From the NCBI GenBank assembly GCA_029256575.1, contig JAQSXR010000008.1, forward strand, positions 1-64,000: DNA of 64,000 nt, written 5' to 3'. Below are positions 56,628 to 64,000 of this stretch, piece by piece. This DNA comes from Clostridiales bacterium (GTDB lineage: Bacteria; Bacillota; Clostridia; Lachnospirales; JAQSXR01). A model generated the notes under the pieces. It had not been told where the DNA came from. It was given only the letters and a program-made list of their open reading frames with translations, and searched no databases. A program made the translations under genes and the position numbers. The stretch's first letter is position 1, and every line of letters starts with the position of its first letter.

Positions 56628-57641
56628 TTATAAGCTTAGTAGGTCATTTGAGATTTCTTGGATTAGGTCTTCGGCTTGTGGGAGGACTCCAAGTTTGTCT
56701 ATAAATGCATGGCATATGCCGTTGTATCTGATTACTCGGACATCTACGGCTTCGTTTGTTAGTATCTTGGCATAGTATTCGGCTTGCAGTCTAAGGCCAT
56801 CATATTCTGCGACTGCAATCAGTGTCTTAGGTAGGCCCTTATGAGACTTTGCTAGCATAGGGGAGATCATATCACTTTGGGGATCGGCATGTTCTAGATA
56901 TATCTCTTCTAGATAATCTCGTTGACCGTCCTTATCTCTTCTTCCAAGATTTAAATTCGGTGTTATAATCGCCTCTTGAGATGGGTGAATATTATATTCG
57001 TTGATATCCCATTGAAGTCCTTCCACTAGTTCAAACGTAACCACCGGGTAAATAAGTGCTTCGTATTTAATCATATTGGTTCCTTCTTGCATGTCTTTTA
57101 GGGTACATACTGCAGCAAGGTTACCACCTGCACTATCGCCTCCAATACCAATTTTGTTCTTATCAATACCATACTTTTCTGCATTGTCATAGACATATTT
57201 CACAGTATTATAGCAATCTTGAAAGCCATTTGGAAATGGATGTTCTGGAGCGAGGGCATAATCTACATTAACAACTACTGCATCTGCTCTTTCACTTATC
57301 AATTTACAAGGATTTTCTACTACATAAGGGGTTCCACCAACCCAACCACCTCCATGGAGATAGATAAAGCAAGGTCTGTCCTTCTTTCCTTCAGGCTTCC
57401 TTGGTGTATATATCCAAAATTTCACAATGTTCCCATTGAAATTATGTTCTTCATATTTTGTATAAATCTCAATTGTGTTTAAATTCAGATTTGGGTACCC
57501 CATACTTCGCCTGATTTGCTCAATAATCGAGATATTACTGTCTATTATTTTTTTCTTAGCTTGATCTTTTTTGATTATTTCAAGCTGCCTTGGATCCAAA
57601 TATCCAGCTTCATCTAAATCCGGAATTTTCTTGACATTCAC
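56628..57641 (-). CDS. Alpha/beta hydrolase, HSL-type esterase/lipase
   Basis: The 337-residue cytosolic protein has the HGGGWVGG oxyanion loop near residue 97, the nucleophile elbow GDSAGG near residue 167, then AEYDG and ICHAF supplying Asp and His. It would hydrolyse short acyl esters. The start is GTG at 57641 without a clear ribosome site, and the leader from the predicted TTTACA/TATAAT promoter is only about 14 bases. By eye, the codon use is more G/C-rich than its neighbours. It is flanked by two hairpins. It may be a recent insertion, which is inference. Confidence 0.88.
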   Translation of the reverse strand: MNVKKIPDLDEAGYLDPRQLEIIKKDQAKKKIIDSNISIIEQIRRSMGYPNLNLNTIEIYTKYEEHNFNGNIVKFWIYTPRKPEGKKDRPCFIYLHGGGWVGGTPYVVENPCKLISERADAVVVNVDYALAPEHPFPNGFQDCYNTVKYVYDNAEKYGIDKNKIGIGGDSAGGNLAAVCTLKDMQEGTNMIKYEALIYPVVTFELVEGLQWDINEYNIHPSQEAIITPNLNLGRRDKDGQRDYLEEIYLEHADPQSDMISPMLAKSHKGLPKTLIAVAEYDGLRLQAEYYAKILTNEAVDVRVIRYNGICHAFIDKLGVLPQAEDLIQEISNDLLSL

Positions 57642-57660
57642 TTTAACATTTTATGGATAT

Positions 57661-57689
57661 ATTATATGCCTTAATGTTATGATTGTAAA
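57661..57689 (-). promoter_or_regulatory. Promoter of the esterase gene
   Basis: Minus strand: -35 TTTACA (57684-57689), 17-bp spacer, -10 TATAAT (57661-57666). The leader is about 14 bases and lacks a Shine-Dalgarno sequence. Confidence 0.65.
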
Positions 57690-57712
57690 CTTATATAGCT
57701 ATAATATAACAC

Positions 57713-57775
57713 ACAACCCTAGGCTATATATGGTATATCATCTTGACTGATACATATACAAATACCTAGGGTTGT
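57713..57775 (-). terminator. Hairpin after the amylase gene
   Basis: ACAACCCTAGG and CCTAGGGTTGT form an 11-bp perfect outer stem with a partly paired TATATGGTATATCAT/TGATACATATA interior. It lies between the amylase stop and the esterase promoter. A long T-tract is absent. Confidence 0.55.
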
Positions 57776-57832
57776 AAACTTCATCTTGGATATAAAAATG
57801 CTTCTTAAGACGGTATATTTAATCTTCTAACT

Positions 57833-59188
57833 TTAGTTCAATTCAAAAATAATGCTCTGACAAGCAGGTATCGTTACTTGGAGTTGATTATAATTTATAC
57901 TCCAGTTTGAACCTTGCCCAAAAATATGTTTAAGATTAGAAAATGATTTATTCAAAGTTTGTAGTGGAATGTTTATTAACTGTGGGCTATTATCTGCATT
58001 TAATGCTACTATAACAGTATTATCACAAGTGAATCTTGTATAAGCATACTGTTTATTAGCCACAAATAATTCTTGATAATTTCCACTTACTAAAGCTTTA
58101 TGCAGATTTCTTACATCACTCAATGCCCTAATATATCTCATCAACTCAGGATTTTCCATCCTAACGTTATTAATATTAACAGTTGGTCTGAGAAAATCAT
58201 CATTCGGACCTTCCTTCTTACCTGTGATTCCCCATTCCGAACCATAGTATATAGATGGTATCCCTGGTAGTGTGTATAGTAATGTATGAACATTATATAT
58301 ATGATTTTGATTGATAAGCTTACTTGCAAGTCTATCAACATCATGATTATCAACAAAGTTATACAAGCAGCAATTTTTATAGACTCCATCAACTGTATTA
58401 AATTGGCGTTTTGCTGAATGTGCAATTTCAAAATAATTATAATCATTATGACTTGAATATAAGCCCTTATGCATTTCATAATTTGTTACAGAGTGTAGCA
58501 TTGAATCGTTCGCCCATTGAACATAGTCCCCGTGAATTACTTCCCCCATAAGCCAGAAATCGTCACTGATTTGATTTGATAATGTTCTCATTTGCTTCAT
58601 AAATTCAAAATCAAGTACATCCGCACAATCAAGGCGAATCCCATCAATGTTAAAGGTATCTACCCAATATTGTATCACATCTAGCAGATAATTCTTCACC
58701 TCATGATTTTGTAGATTTAACTTTACTAGTTCATAACACCCATTCCAACCTTCATAAGAAAAATTATCATTATATGGGCTTTTGCTATTAAAATTAATTC
58801 CTCGATACCAATCTTTATACCTTGAATGGCTTCCATTTTGTTGAATATCCTTAAAAGCGAAAAAGTTACGCCCTGTATGGTTAAAAACACCATCTACTAC
58901 TACTTTAATACCTGCTTCATGATACTTATGTACCATATTAATAAAGGATTGATTATCTCCAAGTCGTCTATCGATCAGCTTGTAGTCTGTCGTATCATAT
59001 CCGTGACTATCTGACTCGAATAAAGGTCCAATATATACAGCATTCATTCCAATTGATTTAAGATGATCTGTCCATCCTTCTAGTTCTTGCAAGCGATATG
59101 TTGTTTCTCCGTAGTTATTATACTTTGGAACACCACACATTCCAATCGGATACATTTGATAAAAGTTTGCTTTTTCATACCATTTCAT
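57833..59188 (-). CDS. GH13 alpha-amylase-family enzyme, intracellular
   Basis: The 451-residue enzyme lacks a signal peptide. Catalytic residues are visible: the nucleophile Asp in DGIRLDCADVLD, the acid/base Glu in LMGEVIHGDY, and the third Asp in FVDNHDVDRL. VDGVFNHTG is conserved region I. The ATG at 59188 follows GGAGG; the 59203 start would cover that site. It would act on maltodextrin inside the cell. The upstream region contains a TetR-like operator, and the regulator gene lies just upstream. Confidence 0.93.
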   Translation of the reverse strand: MKWYEKANFYQMYPIGMCGVPKYNNYGETTYRLQELEGWTDHLKSIGMNAVYIGPLFESDSHGYDTTDYKLIDRRLGDNQSFINMVHKYHEAGIKVVVDGVFNHTGRNFFAFKDIQQNGSHSRYKDWYRGINFNSKSPYNDNFSYEGWNGCYELVKLNLQNHEVKNYLLDVIQYWVDTFNIDGIRLDCADVLDFEFMKQMRTLSNQISDDFWLMGEVIHGDYVQWANDSMLHSVTNYEMHKGLYSSHNDYNYFEIAHSAKRQFNTVDGVYKNCCLYNFVDNHDVDRLASKLINQNHIYNVHTLLYTLPGIPSIYYGSEWGITGKKEGPNDDFLRPTVNINNVRMENPELMRYIRALSDVRNLHKALVSGNYQELFVANKQYAYTRFTCDNTVIVALNADNSPQLINIPLQTLNKSFSNLKHIFGQGSNWSINYNQLQVTIPACQSIIFELN

Positions 59189-59245
59189 AATTAATTCCTC
59201 CATTGTGATAAAGCTCAGGCTTTCATTTTTATTTGTTTGATTTTG

Positions 59246-59261
59246 TATACCATTCGGTATA
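59246..59261. promoter_or_regulatory. TetR-type operator before the amylase gene
   Basis: TATACCATTCGGTATA is identical, but for one base, to the perfect palindrome in the tetR promoter. It lies about 57 bp before the amylase start, suggesting co-regulation. Confidence 0.75.
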
Positions 59262-59270
59262 TTGTTATTA

Positions 59271-59307
59271 AAAAAAATGTTCTTATAAATTCAAAGAACT
59301 TTTTTTA
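59271..59307 (-). terminator. Terminator after the TetR gene
   Basis: Minus strand: AAAGTTCTT and AAGAACATTT stem with a 7-base loop, followed by eight T. It separates the regulator from the amylase promoter. Confidence 0.9.
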
Positions 59308-59337
59308 TTATTGATGTCTTGTCTAACCAATATTAGT

Positions 59338-59919
59338 TTAAGAATATATTCCATGCATAAATTGATGTACTAATAAATAGATCGTGCGTTGGTCTATTGG
59401 TACCCTATTATCAATCTCACTCTCTTCTAAATAAAATACAGCATACTCTGATAAAATTCCATGAAAACTTCTAGCAAATTGTTTCTCTCTGCCATTCATA
59501 TTTCCTAATTCAGTTCTTGCTTTCTCAAAAATCTCAATAAATATATTATTTTGCTTAATGAGATAAGGAATCACAGCTTTGTATGCCTCATTGTCTTTTG
59601 CAGAAAATATGAGAGCTAGCATTATGTAATAAAATTTATTATCCATAACTGCAAAATTCAAATAAGCTGCTGCTACTTTTTCTAAGGTTAGAGGTAAATC
59701 ATGATTATATTCTGCTGCGGTTGTAAGGTCATCTAACCATTTATTAAAATGCAACTCTAGAATGCTTTCTAGCAAACCCAATTTACTTCCATAGTAATAA
59801 TATAATGTTGGTTTTGTAATTCCTGCTTTATCAACTAATTCTTGAATTCCAACCGAGTTATACCCTTTTGAATAAAACAAATCAATCGCGCAGTTAATAA
59901 TATTTTCTTTATTATCCAT
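59338..59919 (-). CDS. TetR-family transcriptional repressor
   Basis: The 193 residues have an N-terminal helix-turn-helix (IINCAIDLFYSKGYNSVGIQELVDKAGITKPTLYYYYGSK) and a helical ligand-binding C-terminal domain. The target palindrome lies in its own promoter and upstream of the amylase. The ligand is unknown; in this context a maltooligosaccharide signal is possible, but TetR proteins seldom sense sugars. AAGGAGTAG precedes the ATG. Confidence 0.94.
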   Translation of the reverse strand: MDNKENIINCAIDLFYSKGYNSVGIQELVDKAGITKPTLYYYYGSKLGLLESILELHFNKWLDDLTTAAEYNHDLPLTLEKVAAAYLNFAVMDNKFYYIMLALIFSAKDNEAYKAVIPYLIKQNNIFIEIFEKARTELGNMNGREKQFARSFHGILSEYAVFYLEESEIDNRVPIDQRTIYLLVHQFMHGIYS

Positions 59920-59985
59920 AATCTACTCCTTTCCTTGGCTTAGTATTGTATGTATAGTCAAAGCTTATTTGTTACTACATTTGTT

Positions 59986-60014
59986 ATTATACCGTTCGGT
60001 ATATAAAATGTCAA
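59986..60014 (-). promoter_or_regulatory. Consensus promoter of tetR
   Basis: Minus strand: perfect -35 TTGACA (60009-60014), 17-bp spacer, perfect -10 TATAAT (59986-59991). The operator fills most of the spacer, so repressor and polymerase would compete. Confidence 0.9.
59988..60003. promoter_or_regulatory. TetR-type operator in the tetR promoter
   Basis: A perfect 16-bp palindrome, TATACCG/TT/CGGTATA, sits between the -10 and -35. One base differs from the copy at 59246-59261. Autoregulation is expected. Confidence 0.85.
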
Positions 60015-60062
60015 GAATATTTGTAAAGTATTTTAAGTATTTTATTATTTTTAACAACCTCT

Positions 60063-60112
60063 AAAAAAACTAAGGGTAATAAGAGTCACTAACCTACTCT
60101 TATTACCCCTAG
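60063..60112 (-). terminator. Strong terminator after the second GH13 gene
   Basis: Minus strand: a 16-bp stem (CTAGGGGTAATAAGAGT with ACTCTTATTACCCTTAG) followed by seven T. Typical Rho-independent terminator. Confidence 0.93.
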
Positions 60113-60130
60113 TATTCCAACCTTATTTAT

Positions 60131-62026
60131 CTAAATCTGTACTTCAAATACATAAGTCATTTCTGCTGGAACTTCTATTTCCAACCCATTTGCATTCAAG
60201 TTATAATTTGCTTGTTTGCCAAAAACTTCAGTTAATTTTGATTTTTCTGTTATACCAACAACATTAACTGGAATCACAATCTTCTTAATTTCTTTTTCAA
60301 CTGAAGTAATATTGAATACTGCTTTATCTTCTGTAAATCTTACCAAACTAACTATATGTTCGTTTGCATATAGCACTTTAAAACCACCATCAGACAACGC
60401 TTCATTTGATTTTTTGAGTTCAGAAAGTGTTTGGTATAGGTTGAAATAATCCATATTATGTTTGGATTCATTCCAAGGCATTGGATATCTGCAACCTTCT
60501 ACATTTCTATTATGTCCGTCTATTTTTACTTCATCTCCATAATAAATACTTGGTGATCCAGGCAACATATATTGTAATGCAATGGCCCCTCTGTATTTTT
60601 CAAATGGTAACTCAATTGAATTGTGCAAACGAGTAATATCATGACTATCAAGTAAGTTAAATTGATTTTCTTGTATTACAGTTGGTAATTTCGCTAAATA
60701 TCTAGTTACTCTATTAGCAAAAATATCTGCAGTTATATCAAGTTCAGCTTTTCTTAAAGACTCTGTACGTTTATTATAAACATCCCATTCACCAATAAAT
60801 TCTCTTATAGGTCTCGCACATCCAAAATAGTTCATTGAAGAATCCCATTCATCGCCTTTTAAGAATTCCTCACAGTCTGTCCAATCTTCTCCTAATATAT
60901 AAGCCTCTTTGTTAACTTCTTTTATACTTTTTCTGATTTCTGGCCAAACTTCGTGATGAAGTTGAACTTCGTCTTGTCTAGCTAACGTATCTGCAACATC
61001 AAATCTCCATCCGTCAATATTAAACGGTGGTTTTAACCATTTCTTTACTAATGAATCTTCTGAATCATATATCTTTTCCCTTAATGCTTTTGATGTATAA
61101 GTAAGAGTTGGTAATGTCTCTACATTCAACCAAGCATGGTATTTGTTATTTTCATCAAAAATATAATATTCTCTTTCTTTTGCATCTTTATTATTAAAAG
61201 CTCCTACTGATTTATCAAAGAATTCACCATCTTTATTAAACCACTTATTCGCAGTTCCTGTATGATTGATTGAAACGTCTATAATAATCTTCATTCCATT
61301 CTTATGAAGTTCTTCAACAAGTGCGATTAATGCCTTATCTCCACCAAAATGTGGGTCTACCATAAAATAATCTAGGCAATCATACTTATGAACGGTAGCT
61401 GCATAAAAGATTGGATTAATATATAATGCCGTAACCCCTAATTTCTTAAAATACGGAATTTTCTGCATTACACCTTCGAGATCGCCACCAAAGAAATCTA
61501 AACAATGTGATTGTTCATAATCTTGTGGTTCTGCATCCCAATCCATCTTGATTGTTGGGTGTCCATCGAAGCTATATTCTCCACTTTGAACATCATTCGC
61601 TTCATTTCCATTACAAAATCGTTCCGGAAATATTTGATAAAATACTGCATCTCTTACCCAAGTTGGTTGTTCATAATTTATCAAAATTCTAAAATTATAT
61701 TGTTCGCCTGGATAATATTGTGTAGCCTCTAATTGATTGTAGTGATATATTTTATCTTTGGTTGCAATCATAAAATGATACGATATCTCTTTTTCAAATA
61801 ATTGTACACTATAGGCATAATAAATAAATCCATTTTTAGTTTCAAGTAATTCCATTTCTTCAAATACTTGAATTCCATTACGTTTAAATACTATTACCAC
61901 ACCTTCTACAGGGGAATTTTCAATAACTCTTATTTTTATTTGTACTGTCTCACCCTTCTTTGGATTAGGGTTACTTACGAAATACTTTGACCCATTTGAA
62001 TATATAGTATCTAACCAATTGTTCAT
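60131..62026 (-). CDS. GH13 neopullulanase/cyclomaltodextrinase-like enzyme
   Basis: The 631-residue enzyme has an N-terminal beta-sandwich CBM34-like domain (about residues 1-125). The catalytic barrel is GH13_20-like: DVSINHTG region I, the nucleophile Asp in DGWRFDVADTL, the acid/base Glu in ILGEDWTD, and the third Asp in LDSHDITRLH. GGDLEGVMQKIPYFKKLGV is typical of the subfamily. No signal peptide is seen, so it degrades imported maltodextrin or cyclodextrin in the cytosol. It has its own promoter and terminator. Confidence 0.93.
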   Translation of the reverse strand: MNNWLDTIYSNGSKYFVSNPNPKKGETVQIKIRVIENSPVEGVVIVFKRNGIQVFEEMELLETKNGFIYYAYSVQLFEKEISYHFMIATKDKIYHYNQLEATQYYPGEQYNFRILINYEQPTWVRDAVFYQIFPERFCNGNEANDVQSGEYSFDGHPTIKMDWDAEPQDYEQSHCLDFFGGDLEGVMQKIPYFKKLGVTALYINPIFYAATVHKYDCLDYFMVDPHFGGDKALIALVEELHKNGMKIIIDVSINHTGTANKWFNKDGEFFDKSVGAFNNKDAKEREYYIFDENNKYHAWLNVETLPTLTYTSKALREKIYDSEDSLVKKWLKPPFNIDGWRFDVADTLARQDEVQLHHEVWPEIRKSIKEVNKEAYILGEDWTDCEEFLKGDEWDSSMNYFGCARPIREFIGEWDVYNKRTESLRKAELDITADIFANRVTRYLAKLPTVIQENQFNLLDSHDITRLHNSIELPFEKYRGAIALQYMLPGSPSIYYGDEVKIDGHNRNVEGCRYPMPWNESKHNMDYFNLYQTLSELKKSNEALSDGGFKVLYANEHIVSLVRFTEDKAVFNITSVEKEIKKIVIPVNVVGITEKSKLTEVFGKQANYNLNANGLEIEVPAEMTYVFEVQI

Positions 62027-62041
62027 AATATTATTTCCTCC

Positions 62042-62090
62042 ATCTTAGCTTTATAATTCTATTATAATTATCTAAGATACAACTTGTCAA
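62042..62090 (-). promoter_or_regulatory. Promoter of the second GH13 gene with inverted repeat
   Basis: Minus strand: perfect -35 TTGACA (62085-62090), 18-bp spacer, perfect -10 TATAAT (62061-62066). An inverted repeat ATCTTAG/CTAAGAT (62042-62048 and 62072-62078) brackets the -10. It is different from the TetR operator, so another regulator may act. Confidence 0.75.
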
Positions 62091-62108
62091 GCATTTTAGT
62101 AAACCGAT

Positions 62109-62789
62109 TTACCTATTTATTCTTATACGTTTTTTTAGTACCTTTTTATCACTGTAGCGTTCAAAATAATGCATGCCTTCATGACCTAGCAACATGTAAA
62201 TAGCTCCACCTAATTTAAAAAAATTACTTCCAATACTGACAAATGCGATGCAAATTAAAATTGTACTATATAAAAATAACATCAAACTAATTTCTAATTT
62301 TTTCTCTTTTCTACTTGTTGTAAAGCATTCAATTTGATATCCTAATATGCAAATTATTGGGAGACTCATACCTTTTATTATAATAGGTACAATCCATATT
62401 GCTTTCATAATATAACCAAGCAACAGCCCACCTCTTGTCTTTTTAATTATTTTATAACTATATTTTTTTCCAAACACAAAAAGTAACAACCCCTCTGAAA
62501 AGTGAAGGCTTGCTACAAGAAACATAATAATTGCGATATCCGTTGATATGCGTATTCCATTTATATAGCTTACCGATATTTCTGCAATACATAGAAGTCC
62601 ACCAGAATATGCGGAGCAAGAATACCTTGGGTTTATTGTAGAAATAAGTAAAGAAAGTAAAACCAATAAAAACATAACATATATATTATCAATTTCTAGG
62701 TCTATAGAATTCATAAAAAGGCTAATTAAGCATCCAATTAAAAGACCTGTGAATATTGTTTCAAGTCTCAAACATTTCAATTTTCTCAC
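62109..62789 (-). CDS. Unknown polytopic membrane protein, possibly MinJ-related without PDZ
   Basis: A 226-residue protein with about six hydrophobic segments and a basic C-terminal end. The NPRYSCSAYSGGLLCI stretch reminds me of the membrane part of PDZ-containing MinJ-like proteins of Clostridia, but no PDZ domain is present. This resemblance is weak. The start is GTG at 62789 without a good ribosome site, or TTG three codons later after GGTGAG. It lies near an S41 (CtpA) protease gene, a common neighbour of MinJ-like proteins. Confidence 0.6.
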   Translation of the reverse strand: MRKLKCLRLETIFTGLLIGCLISLFMNSIDLEIDNIYVMFLLVLLSLLISTINPRYSCSAYSGGLLCIAEISVSYINGIRISTDIAIIMFLVASLHFSEGLLLFVFGKKYSYKIIKKTRGGLLLGYIMKAIWIVPIIIKGMSLPIICILGYQIECFTTSRKEKKLEISLMLFLYSTILICIAFVSIGSNFFKLGGAIYMLLGHEGMHYFERYSDKKVLKKRIRINR

Positions 62790-63049
62790 CGTTATTACTT
62801 TTATATATTATATTAATTATACTTACTTTTATATTCATCTTATTCTTGATTGTTTCTTGTCAGAACTTGTTTTCTTTACTCCCGAAAGGTAAATAATTGA
62901 TGATTATTAAAAGATGAAGTAATATTCGAGTAATAATTCTTTTCTTACCCAATGACGACTGTTGTACATTCATTACAAGTTCCTTCTTGCAAGTTTTCAC
63001 TTCAACTAATTCATAATTGTTTTTATTGTAGGCAATATTGAAATAATTG

Positions 63050-63078
63050 TTGAACTATTCATGCATCTGTGCTATAAT
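63050..63078 (+). promoter_or_regulatory. Promoter of the small orphan gene
   Basis: Plus strand: -35 TTGAAC (63050-63055), 17-bp spacer, perfect -10 TATAAT (63073-63078). The stretch 62790-63049 shows no gene or other element that I can support. Confidence 0.75.
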
Positions 63079-63104
63079 TAAGTAAAGAAAGGGAGGTGCT
63101 ATTT

Positions 63105-63296
63105 ATGTTTAATAGATTTACAACTAACGAATTAAATCACTTCAAAAAAGAGAATACTTTTGATCTCTTAACAACAGATTATAAGAAAATTAGCAATATC
63201 GAATATAATGAGGCCTTATTAAAAGGAACGATGTTTGTATCTAGTAATGCATATGGTAAATCAAACATGATTATGCCTGCCAATATATTGAGATAA
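63105..63296 (+). CDS. Small 63-residue protein of unknown function
   Basis: An ATG at 63105 is preceded by GGGAGG seven bases upstream and by a well-formed promoter. The product, beginning MFNRFTTNELNHFKKENTFD, is polar, with no membrane segment, cysteine or known motif. I recognise no family. It is the only plus-strand gene near here. The good initiation signals argue that it is translated. Its 3' end is 33 bp before the 34-bp repeat array. Confidence 0.7.
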   Translation: MFNRFTTNELNHFKKENTFDLLTTDYKKISNIEYNEALLKGTMFVSSNAYGKSNMIMPANILR

Positions 63297-63329
63297 AGCA
63301 ACGGACAAACAAAAACAACCGTCCCTAAC

Positions 63330-63430
63330 GTATCACGCGATACATTGGGGACGGTTCTTATTGTATCACTTTGATACATTGGGGACGGTTCTTATTGTAT
63401 CATTATGATACAATGGGGACGGTCCTTATT
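63330..63430. repeat. Three ~34-bp tandem repeats with GGGGACGGTT core
   Basis: Units at 63330-63362, 63363-63396 and 63397-63430 share GTATCA, a 3-4-base loop, TGATAC, then AT.GGGGACGGT.CTTATT. Each begins with its own small hairpin. A partial inverted core AACCGTCCC lies just before. The array ends on the first base of the S41 stop codon. GGGGACGG repeats of this kind are widespread in Clostridia, often near Y1 transposases, but none is visible here. Confidence 0.85.
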
Positions 63431-64000
63431 TATTCTAATAGTTCGATCGCTTTTTGAAGTTGATTATCAAGTTCTAATGGAATATCTGACATCCCACTCG
63501 CTTCTTCTGATAATTCAATTTCATAATCTGGCACGATTCCTACACCATGAATATCGTATCCACTTGGAGTATAATATTTGGATACTGTTAGTTTAGCTCC
63601 AGACCCATCTTCTAAGCCGTATATTCTTTGTACAACTCCTTTTCCGTAAGTTGTAGTACCAACTACCTCAGCTTTATCATAATCTCTTAATGCACCTGTA
63701 AAGAGTTCTGACGCACTGGCGCTATATTCATTCGTTAATATAACAATTGGTTTATTAAATTCTTTTGCATCGCTACGTTCTTCTTGTCTATTTCCATCTT
63801 TGTCAAGCGTATAAACTATTACGCCCTCTGGTACAAGCATATCAATCATTTCACAAACAGCTGATAGACTTCCACCTGGATTATTTCTTAAATCAATTAT
63901 CATTTTTTCTTGGCCTTGTTTTTCCAATGACTTAAGTGCATCTTTAAATTGATTTATTGTGACTTCATCAAATTCTTCAATTAGAATATAACCAATGTTA
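63430..64000 (-). CDS. S41-family C-terminal processing protease, 3' part only
   Basis: The frame runs past the right window edge, so only the last ~189 residues are seen. Catalytic residues are present: Ser in NEYSASASELFTGALRDY and Lys in TTTYGKGVVQ. DLRNNPGGSL is the upstream conserved loop. These match CtpA/CtpB carboxyl-terminal processing proteases, which act outside the membrane; the N-terminal signal and PDZ region are beyond the window. The stop codon touches a repeat array. Confidence 0.92.
   Translation of the reverse strand, partial: NIGYILIEEFDEVTINQFKDALKSLEKQGQEKMIIDLRNNPGGSLSAVCEMIDMLVPEGVIVYTLDKDGNRQEERSDAKEFNKPIVILTNEYSASASELFTGALRDYDKAEVVGTTTYGKGVVQRIYGLEDGSGAKLTVSKYYTPSGYDIHGVGIVPDYEIELSEEASGMSDIPLELDNQLQKAIELLE

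Noticed and set aside
63179-63379. A minus-strand frame overlapping the orphan gene and the 34-bp repeats
   Set aside because: Much of it is translation of the repeat units; the plus-strand frame has proper initiation signals instead.

Overview
The window is AT-rich, about one third G+C by eye. It is densely packed and almost entirely transcribed from the minus strand. Gene content and order point to an anaerobic Firmicute of the Clostridia, most likely Lachnospiraceae. The pointers are a cdaA-cdaR-glmM operon, GreA/LysS, type III pantothenate kinase beside an ECF substrate-binding protein, an HprK/Crh/RapZ/WhiA cluster, a KtrAB-type potassium system and intracellular GH13 enzymes. This placement is an inference from family knowledge; no database was searched.

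Layout. (1) 179-6351: a c-di-AMP/cell-wall operon, read right to left as a putative glycoside hydrolase, two unknown membrane proteins, CdaA, CdaR and GlmM. (2) 6566-12562: lysS, greA, an unknown gene, dus, coaX and an ECF S component, then a small unknown gene and argF (to 13537). (3) 13929-20435: a six-gene envelope locus with an LtaS-type sulfatase, two MGDG-synthase-like glycosyltransferases, a polysaccharide deacetylase, a YkoP-like protein and a flippase-like UPF0104 protein. (4) 20518-26857: SPFH/NfeD, a TPR protein, an RNA methyltransferase, TrkA/TrkH and PfkA. (5) 27040-37203: dnaE, an M32 carboxypeptidase, a Crh-like HPr, WhiA, RapZ, MurB, a ROK glucokinase and HprK. (6) 37420-39288: a GntR/ABC operon with a visible operator. 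(7) 39411-44849: a three-gene TerB-N / BrxD-like ATPase / Lhr-type helicase cassette, the strongest candidate for an under-described (probably genome-defence) system. (8) 45092-57641: uvrC, and uvrB-HAD-GNAT-uvrA behind a LexA-like box, mixed with a deacetylase, hydrolases and a sugar-nucleotide reductase homologue. (9) 57833-62026: two GH13 alpha-glucan enzymes and a TetR regulator with matching operators at two promoters. (10) 62109-64000: a membrane protein, an orphan 63-residue gene and the 3' part of an S41 protease.

The genes form coherent groups. c-di-AMP synthesis (CdaA/CdaR) and a potassium uptake system that is often a c-di-AMP target occur together. HprK, a Crh-like protein with Glu in place of His15, and a glucokinase form a catabolite-control cluster. 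The GH13 enzymes and TetR form an alpha-glucan utilisation module. The Uvr genes form a repair module with visible SOS control.

The non-coding DNA is unusual. There are at least two copies of a ~240-bp palindromic element (one cut by the window edge), an unrelated ~230-bp hairpin, and three tandem arrays (14, ~19 and 34 bp units). Four of these elements begin exactly at, or within a base or two of, a stop codon.
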